A program made the translations under genes and the position numbers. Shown here piece by piece: positions 14,249 to 19,029 of a stretch of DNA of 19,029 bases. Below the pieces are notes generated by a model that saw nothing but the letters and a program-made list of their open reading frames with translations, was not told the origin of the DNA and did not search any database. Within the stretch, counting starts at the first letter, position 1; each line of letters begins with the position of its first letter. Source of the stretch: Geobacter sp. UBA5608 (lineage in GTDB: Bacteria; Desulfobacterota; Desulfuromonadia; Geobacterales; Pseudopelobacteraceae); the NCBI GenBank assembly GCA_002424705.1, contig DIKW01000118.1, forward strand, positions 1,222-20,250, read 5' to 3'.

Positions 14249-14732
14249 CATGACACCTCGTGGTGGCTGGATAGTCGGGCACGGGCCTTGTGTGTTGCCC
14301 TGGTGCTGCTGTCTGTGCTGCGATTGTCTTGTCTGTGTTTGCATATTTTCAAAATGCTTTTTTATTTTTATGGTTATTTTTATATAACAGCTTTATAAAT
14401 TTTTACAGTAAAAAAATCATATTGCTGAATTTTTTTTCATTTTGTTTTAACTTGTTGAAAATAAAAACAAAATCTGTTTCATAAAATTGGTCTATTCCGT
14501 GTCCAGCATATAATATGTATTTAACAATGTTATTCTGGCTGCGGATGCTGCTCGCTCTAAAGCCGGTTGTACGCTGCGTTGGGCGGTTATTTTTTCTTTA
14601 AATGGCTAATATTATGCAATTTATTTTGATATAACGACGTTAGGTGGCTCTGGTGGCCGATTGCGAAAAGTGATTGCGCGCCGGCCATTCTGGGGTACTA
14701 TAACCGGACATTCGCAGGGAAAGGGCCAGGCC
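14249..14732. other. AT-rich divergent intergenic region
   Basis: 484 bp without a recognisable gene, lying between the divergent iclR-type gene and the CBS/DUF294 gene. The middle part (about 14340-14640) is strikingly AT-rich against GC-rich neighbours, with A- and T-runs such as AATTTTTTTTC and TAAAAAAATC. It should hold the promoters of both flanking genes, and possibly UP-elements or a nucleoid-protein site. A near-palindrome GCATATTTTCAAAATGC is at 14341-14357. A perfect TATAAT hexamer is on the plus strand at 14509-14514. Confidence 0.7.
14486..14514 (+). promoter_or_regulatory. Candidate promoter for CBS/DUF294 gene or a small RNA
   Basis: Perfect -10 hexamer TATAAT at 14509-14514, with a poor -35 (TTGGTC, 14487-14492) 16 nt upstream and A-rich sequence before that. 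It would give a leader of about 210 nt before the ATG at 14733, or a short separate transcript ending near the T-run at about 14590-14600. Confidence 0.35.
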
Positions 14733-16193
14733 ATGCCATACGATGCAGCCCACAGCGAGGAACGGCTGTACTTTATGACCATCGGCAGGATCTGCCGCCG
14801 ACCGCCGGTGGTCTGCAGCCCCGAGACCACTCTGCGCGAGGCCACCCGAATCATGCAGCAGCGTAATATCACCTGCGTGGTGATACAAAACGCTGACGGC
14901 TCCCACGGTATCTTCACCGTGCGTGACCTGCGCCGGGTAACGGCCAGTTGTGACGCAAATCCGGCCGATCTGACCCTGGCCAGCTGCATGACCCCCCACC
15001 TGATTACTCTGCGGGAAGATGCCTACCTGTTTGACGCCATCTCTTTGATGTCGCGCCGTAATTTCCACCGGGTCGGGGTGGTGGACCACGCCGGTCATTT
15101 GGTGGGGGTGCTGACCGACACCGACCTGTTGACCTTCCAGACCCGCACCCCGCTGTACTTGATCAATGAGGTCGAGCGGGCCGCCAGTATCGAGCAGTTG
15201 CAGCGTCTCAACGCCCGGCTGTTCGAGATGATCAACCTGGCCTACAAGGCCGGCGTGGATATCCGCGGCGTGGTGCAGCTGCTGGCTCACTTCAACGATG
15301 TCTTTACTCAACGCCTGATTGAGCTGCTGGACCAGCAGGAGGGGATCAGGCTGCCGCCGGGGGCGGCTTATTTAAGCCTGGGCAGCGAGGGGCGGCGCGA
15401 ACAGACCTTCCGTACCGATCAGGATAGCGCAATTGTGTATGCCGACGACTTTCCGCCGGAGTTGATGCCGCAACTGGAACGGTTTGCCGAACGGCTGATC
15501 GAGGGGCTTGAGCAGTTGGGCGTGCCGCGCTGTCCCGGCAACACCATGGCCAGCAACCCCCAGTGGCGGCACTCGCTCTCCGAGTGGAAACAGATCCTGG
15601 ACAACTGGATCGGCACGCCACTGCCAGACAACATGGTCAACTTCGGCATGTTTCAGGATATGCGGGTGCTGCACGGTGACCGCAGCTTTGAGGATGCCCT
15701 GCGGACACATATCTACGAGACTGCCCATCAGAAGAGTCTGTTTTTTCCATACATGGCCCGCAATATCGTCGGCTTCAAGCCGCCGGTCGGCATGTTCGGA
15801 CGGCTGCTGGTTGAAAAAAACGGCCCCTGCCGTGGCCGGATTGATTTGAAAAAAGGGGCGCTGTTCGCCATGGTGCGGGGGATCGGTCTGCTGGCGCTGG
15901 AGGCTGAGGTGATGGGGGGCAGCAGCTGGGACAAGCTGGACCGGCTACGGGAGCTGAACCTGGTAAGCAGCCGCAGCCTTGATCTGATCGAGGATTCGTT
16001 CAGTTTTCTGGTGGGCCTGCGGCTGGGCCGACAGCTGGAGGCGTTGTCGGTCGGCCAGAAGCCGGATAACTGTATTGACCCGGAACGGTTGCCGGAGCGG
16101 CAGCGCACTCAGCTGCGCAGCGCCTTCAAGGGGGTGGATGCGCTGCTGCAGACCATGCGCAGCCACTACAAGCTGGATTTGATAGCCCGTTAA
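14733..16193 (+). CDS. CBS-pair / DUF294 nucleotidyltransferase-like signalling protein
   Basis: 486-aa soluble protein. Two CBS domains at about residues 16-70 and 80-135 (ending GHLVGVLTDTDLL) probably bind an adenine nucleotide. A nucleotidyltransferase-like domain related to GlnD follows, with the motif GSEGRREQTFRTDQD at 217-231; D229 and D231 are the likely metal ligands. The C-terminal DUF294 domain lies at about 335-475. Related proteins often carry an N-terminal cyclic-nucleotide domain, which is absent here. The start ATG 14733 has AAAGGG 7 nt upstream; earlier GTG/TTG codons (14670, 14661) are in frame but have a less typical sequence. It is the only plus-strand gene, divergent from the IclR/symporter block. 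The target is unknown; regulation of the neighbouring symporter is inference. Confidence 0.92.
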   Translation: MPYDAAHSEERLYFMTIGRICRRPPVVCSPETTLREATRIMQQRNITCVVIQNADGSHGIFTVRDLRRVTASCDANPADLTLASCMTPHLITLREDAYLFDAISLMSRRNFHRVGVVDHAGHLVGVLTDTDLLTFQTRTPLYLINEVERAASIEQLQRLNARLFEMINLAYKAGVDIRGVVQLLAHFNDVFTQRLIELLDQQEGIRLPPGAAYLSLGSEGRREQTFRTDQDSAIVYADDFPPELMPQLERFAERLIEGLEQLGVPRCPGNTMASNPQWRHSLSEWKQILDNWIGTPLPDNMVNFGMFQDMRVLHGDRSFEDALRTHIYETAHQKSLFFPYMARNIVGFKPPVGMFGRLLVEKNGPCRGRIDLKKGALFAMVRGIGLLALEAEVMGGSSWDKLDRLRELNLVSSRSLDLIEDSFSFLVGLRLGRQLEALSVGQKPDNCIDPERLPERQRTQLRSAFKGVDALLQTMRSHYKLDLIAR

Positions 16194-16199
16194 ACGAGC

Positions 16200-16230
16200 A
16201 AAGGGGCCGGTCAGTGTGACCGGCCCCTTT
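16200..16230. terminator. Bidirectional intrinsic terminator between CBS/DUF294 gene and dctM
   Basis: Perfect 14-bp stem AAAGGGGCCGGTCA / TGACCGGCCCCTTT with a GTG loop, 7 nt after the DUF294 stop and 25 nt after the dctM stop on the other strand. The A/T bases at both ends of the stem give short U-tracts in either direction, as expected between convergent genes. Confidence 0.88.
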
Positions 16231-16255
16231 GGGTTGGTGGTGCACGGGTGTGCGG

Positions 16256-17638
16256 TTACTTGTACAGCAGGTTGGGCAGCCAGAGCGAGATGGCCGGCAC
16301 ATAGGTGATCAGGGTCAGGTAGACCAGCATCACCAGGATCCAGGGCAGACAGGCCTTGGTGGTCTCCGTCAATCCGAGCCTGGAGATGCCGCTGGCCACG
16401 TACAGGTTCAGGCCCACCGGCGGGGTGATCATGCCGATCTCCATGTTGACGGTCATCAAGACCCCCAGGTGGATCGGATCAATGCCCAGCTCCATGGCCA
16501 CCGGGAATAGCAGTGGAGCCGTGATCAGCAACACCGAGGAAGGTTCCATGAAGTTGCCGGCCGCCAGCAGCAGCACGTTGACAAAAATCAGGAAAGTGAC
16601 CGATGACAGTCCTAAGCCTACCATCCAGGCGGTCAGGTTCTGGGGCACCTGCTCGGAGGTGAGCAGGAAGGAGAACAGCACCGCGTTGGTGATGATGTAG
16701 AGCAGCATGGCCGACATGCTGGCCGATGAGAGCAGCACTTTGGGCAGGTCTTTAAAACCCAGGTCTTTATAGACAAAGATCGAGACAAAGAAGGCGTAGA
16801 CCGCGCTCATGGCCGCCGCCTCGGTGGGGGTGAACAGGCCGGAATAGATGCCGCCGATCACCACCACAATCAGGAACAGACCCCAAAAGCTTTCGCGGAA
16901 GGTTTTGATGATGGTGCCGATGGAGGCCCGGGGCTGCTTGGGATAGCCGCGCTTCTTGGCCACCACCCAGGTGACGCCCATCAGGGTGGCAGCCAGGAGC
17001 AGGCCGGGAATGATGCCGGCGATGAACAGGCGGCCGATGGATTCGTTGACCGAGACCGCATAGATCACCATCACGATTGAAGGGGGGATCAGGATCCCCA
17101 GGCCGCCGGAGGTGCCGATCACCCCCACGCCGAACTTCATCGGGTAGCCCTGTTTGACCATGGCCGGCAAGAGGATCGAGCCGATGGCGACAACCGTTGC
17201 CGGGCTGGAGCCGGAGACGGCGGCGAACAGGGCGCAGGCCACCACGCCCCCCAAGGCCAGGCCACCGTTGAAGTGGCCCACCAGGGCGGTGGCAAAGTTG
17301 ATCATCCGCCGGGCCACACCGCCGTGGGTCAGGAAGTTGCCGGCCAGGATGAAGAACGGGATCGCCATGATCTCAAACTTCTCAATACCGGTGAACAGCT
17401 TCAAGGCCACCGCCTCGGTGGGCACATTGGAGAAGAAGAACAGAAAGGCCAGCACGGTCAGGCCCAGAGAGATGGAGATCGGCATGCCGGTCAGCATCAG
17501 GCCGGCCAGGATGGCGAACACGATGCCGGCATGGCCGCCGAAGGTGGCAAGGGCCAGCAGCACCAGGGCGATACCGGCCAGCATGATGGCTGCCTTTTTC
17601 TTGGTAAACTGCTCTACTCCGACAACCGCTGTACTCAT
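16256..17638 (-). CDS. dctM: TRAP C4-dicarboxylate transporter large membrane subunit DctM
   Basis: 460-aa polytopic protein of the DctM family, the transport-catalysing subunit of a Na+-coupled TRAP system. About 12-13 helices follow a 15-residue hydrophilic N-terminus. Characteristic segments are AIPFFILAGNFLTHGGVARR, FAAVSGSSPATVVAIGSILL, SGGLGILIPPSIVMVIYAVS, GIYSGLFTPTEAAAMSAVYA and, near the end, MEIGMITPPVGLNLYVASGI. The start ATG overlaps the dctQ stop in an ATGA junction, which indicates translational coupling. Length is slightly above the usual 425-440 aa because of a somewhat longer N-terminal part. A bidirectional terminator follows. Confidence 0.97.
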   Translation of the reverse strand: MSTAVVGVEQFTKKKAAIMLAGIALVLLALATFGGHAGIVFAILAGLMLTGMPISISLGLTVLAFLFFFSNVPTEAVALKLFTGIEKFEIMAIPFFILAGNFLTHGGVARRMINFATALVGHFNGGLALGGVVACALFAAVSGSSPATVVAIGSILLPAMVKQGYPMKFGVGVIGTSGGLGILIPPSIVMVIYAVSVNESIGRLFIAGIIPGLLLAATLMGVTWVVAKKRGYPKQPRASIGTIIKTFRESFWGLFLIVVVIGGIYSGLFTPTEAAAMSAVYAFFVSIFVYKDLGFKDLPKVLLSSASMSAMLLYIITNAVLFSFLLTSEQVPQNLTAWMVGLGLSSVTFLIFVNVLLLAAGNFMEPSSVLLITAPLLFPVAMELGIDPIHLGVLMTVNMEIGMITPPVGLNLYVASGISRLGLTETTKACLPWILVMLVYLTLITYVPAISLWLPNLLYK

Positions 17639-18303
17639 TTGCCACCTCCCTGCTTCAGCTCATCTTCAAATTTGTGTTCTTCATATTCTTCCAGGGCGTC
17701 GGTGGCGTCGACGGTCTCTTCCTCAATGCCGTCTACATGGCCGTGATCGTGGTGGGGCAACTCGCCGGTGCGCAGGAATGCCCAGCCCACCTGCAGGAAG
17801 CGGAAGCTCATCAGGAACGAGGCCAGCGGCACGGCGGAGTAGATCATCCAGGTGGGCCACTCCAGATCAGGGGTGATCGGGCCTTCGATAATCTCGGAGA
17901 CATCCCTGCCCAGCATCTTGTAGCTGGCGTAGTGCATGCCGTTTTCCCAGACAAAGGCAAGACCCAGATAGCCGATGATGCCGGTAAACAGAGCGCCGCC
18001 GGCAATGCCCAGCAGTACGCATTTGATCCGCCAGGGCTCAGGCAGGCGGGTGACCATGACGTCCACCCCTACGTGGATACCGGTCCTCACGCCGTAGGCA
18101 GCGCCGAACTTGGCCATCCAGACAAACATGTAGATGCACAGTTCCTGGGCCCAGCTGAGGTTGATACCCAGCAGCCAGTCCTGCAGGCCCGGTATGGGCA
18201 GACCGGCGGTGTAGCGGTGCAGTACGGAAACAAAGATTACCAGTGTTGCCGCCCCGATCAGGAAGCCGATGATGATCTCTTCCAGGCGATCAAGATATTT
18301 CAT
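17635..18303 (-). CDS. dctQ: TRAP C4-dicarboxylate transporter small membrane subunit DctQ
   Basis: 222-aa small TRAP membrane subunit. Four helices are predicted (about 10-30, 55-75, 95-125 and 160-185). The DctQ hallmark region is present: INLSWAQELCIYMFVWMAKF followed by GAAYGVRTGIHVGVDVMV. The protein carries an extra periplasmic-type loop (about 127-155, with YKMLGRDVSEI) and a long hydrophilic C-terminal tail. The tail starts with HHDHGHVDG and continues with about 25 mostly acidic residues; the cluster could bind metal or mediate contacts, but this is speculation. The start ATG 18303 has GGGAG 8 nt upstream; an in-frame ATG 27 nt earlier has no ribosome binding site. It overlaps dctM by 4 nt and is separated from dctP by an intrinsic terminator. 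Confidence 0.95.
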   Translation of the reverse strand: MKYLDRLEEIIIGFLIGAATLVIFVSVLHRYTAGLPIPGLQDWLLGINLSWAQELCIYMFVWMAKFGAAYGVRTGIHVGVDVMVTRLPEPWRIKCVLLGIAGGALFTGIIGYLGLAFVWENGMHYASYKMLGRDVSEIIEGPITPDLEWPTWMIYSAVPLASFLMSFRFLQVGWAFLRTGELPHHDHGHVDGIEEETVDATDALEEYEEHKFEDELKQGGGK

Positions 18304-18328
18304 GAGCACATCTCCCGAGCAGATTCGC

Positions 18329-18360
18329 AAAAAAAGGCCGCTGCGAGGGCCGCAGCGGCC
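18329..18360 (-). terminator. Intrinsic terminator between dctP and dctQ
   Basis: 10-bp stem GGCCGCTGCG / CGCAGCGGCC with a 5-nt loop, followed on the minus strand by seven Ts (18335-18329). It lies 20 nt after the dctP stop and 26 nt before the dctQ start. It should end most transcripts after dctP, letting the binding protein be made in excess over the membrane subunits. Confidence 0.9.
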
Positions 18361-18379
18361 GGTGTTGAATAGTCAGAAC

Positions 18380-19029
18380 TTAGTTAGGGTTATAGCCGGT
18401 TGCCTTGTATACTTCCTGCACGATGTCGTTACCGATCCGGGCAGCGTTGTCTTTGTGGGCCTTGTCCATGGCCTTCATCCAGGCCTTGCGCTCAGCAGCG
18501 GTCAGGGTGATGATCTGGGACTTGCCGGATTTCTTCACCTCGTCCATGGCCTTTTCGTTGTCCTTCTTGGCGATATCGTTGGCATACTTGGTGGCATCCT
18601 TCATGGCGCCTTCCAGGATGGTGCGGATATCGGCCGGCAGGCCCATCCAGAACTTTTTGTTGACCAGTACGGCATAGCCCAGGTAGCCATGGTTGGACAT
18701 GGTTACGTACTTCTGCACTTCATGCATCTTCTGGGTGTAGAGGTTTGACGGGGGGTTTTCGGTGCCGTCAACCACGCCGGTCTGCAGGGCCTGATAGACC
18801 TCGGAGAAGGCCATGACCTGCGGGATGGCGCCTACAGCACGCATCTGGGAATCCAGCACCTTGGAGGACTGGATCCGCATCTTGAGGCCTTTCATGTCGT
18901 TGACATTTTTCAGCGGCTTGTTGGCGGACATCACCTTGAAGCCGTTATCCCAGTAGGCCAGACCCATCAGGCCCTTGGACTCCAGTTTATTGAGCAGTTT
19001 GGCGCCCACCGGACCCTGGGTAACCTTAT
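18380..19029 (-). CDS. dctP: TRAP C4-dicarboxylate periplasmic binding protein DctP, 5' end beyond window
   Basis: C-terminal 216 residues of a DctP-family periplasmic receptor for C4-dicarboxylates (succinate, fumarate, malate) that feeds DctQM. The signal peptide and first part (about 110-120 residues) lie beyond the right edge; the frame stays open to the last base. Diagnostic stretches are GLKMRIQSSKVLDSQ, which has the conserved carboxylate-binding Arg in MRIQ, GAIPQVMAFSEVYQALQTGV, VVDGTENPPSNLYTQKMHEV and SNHGYLGYAVLVNKKFW. This resembles the DctP of the Pseudomonas/Rhodobacter dicarboxylate systems as I remember them, so C4-dicarboxylate is a better guess than sialic acid or ectoine. 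A GTG at 19009 is internal, not the start. Confidence 0.96.
   Translation of the reverse strand, partial: KVTQGPVGAKLLNKLESKGLMGLAYWDNGFKVMSANKPLKNVNDMKGLKMRIQSSKVLDSQMRAVGAIPQVMAFSEVYQALQTGVVDGTENPPSNLYTQKMHEVQKYVTMSNHGYLGYAVLVNKKFWMGLPADIRTILEGAMKDATKYANDIAKKDNEKAMDEVKKSGKSQIITLTAAERKAWMKAMDKAHKDNAARIGNDIVQEVYKATGYNPN

Noticed and set aside
14252..14344. Longer N-terminus for the IclR regulator
   Set aside because: The added residues are Gln/His/Thr-rich low-complexity sequence and the ribosome binding site lies directly before the ATG pair at 14251/14248.
1..19029. CRISPR array, insertion sequence, phage gene, tRNA or rRNA
   Set aside because: No regularly spaced repeats, transposase or integrase frame, terminal inverted repeats or RNA-gene signatures were seen on either strand.

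Overview
This window is a block of sodium- and acid-linked transporter genes from a GC-rich Gram-negative bacterium. All but one of the recognisable genes are on the minus strand. The DctP sequence, the VC_2705-type symporter pair, the NhaD proteins and the seven-gene Mrp operon suggest an anaerobic or facultative respirer. My guess is a Geobacter/Trichlorobacter/Pelobacter-like member of the Desulfuromonadota; this is an impression from protein families, not a search result.

Layout in minus-strand reading order, from the right edge leftwards. (1) 16256-19029: a C4-dicarboxylate TRAP transporter, dctP (5' end cut by the window), dctQ and dctM. A strong intrinsic terminator lies between dctP and dctQ, and dctQ and dctM overlap by 4 nt. 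(2) 14733-16193, plus strand: a cytoplasmic CBS-pair plus DUF294 nucleotidyltransferase-like protein. It converges on dctM at a bidirectional terminator and is divergent from the next block across an AT-rich region of about 480 bp. (3) 11117-14248: an IclR-family regulator, then the small (DUF4212) and large subunits of a sodium:solute symporter, closed by a 13-bp hairpin. (4) 7128-11102: a candidate promoter, a 137-aa membrane protein of unknown function, and two NhaD Na+/H+ antiporters of exactly the same length (470 aa each, about 84% identical by my hand alignment), separated by a 535-bp spacer. (5) 1-7103: mrpA-mrpB-mrpC-mrpD-mrpE-mrpF-mrpG, almost all joined by start/stop overlaps, with a GH15 glucoamylase/trehalase-like gene overlapping the end of mrpG and running off the left edge.

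Together these genes could form a sodium circuit. Two NhaD copies and one Mrp complex export Na+ in exchange for H+. The SSS symporter and the TRAP transporter belong to families that generally use the Na+ gradient to import small organic acids. The IclR regulator and the CBS/DUF294 protein flank the symporter and are the obvious candidates for its transcriptional and post-translational control. The GH15 enzyme may tie alpha-glucoside (trehalose, glycogen-like) metabolism to salt or pH stress. The family assignments are secure; the regulatory and physiological links are inference.

I saw no tRNA, rRNA, CRISPR array, insertion sequence or phage gene. The two gene-free stretches longer than 300 bp (8630-9164 and 14249-14732) are described separately.
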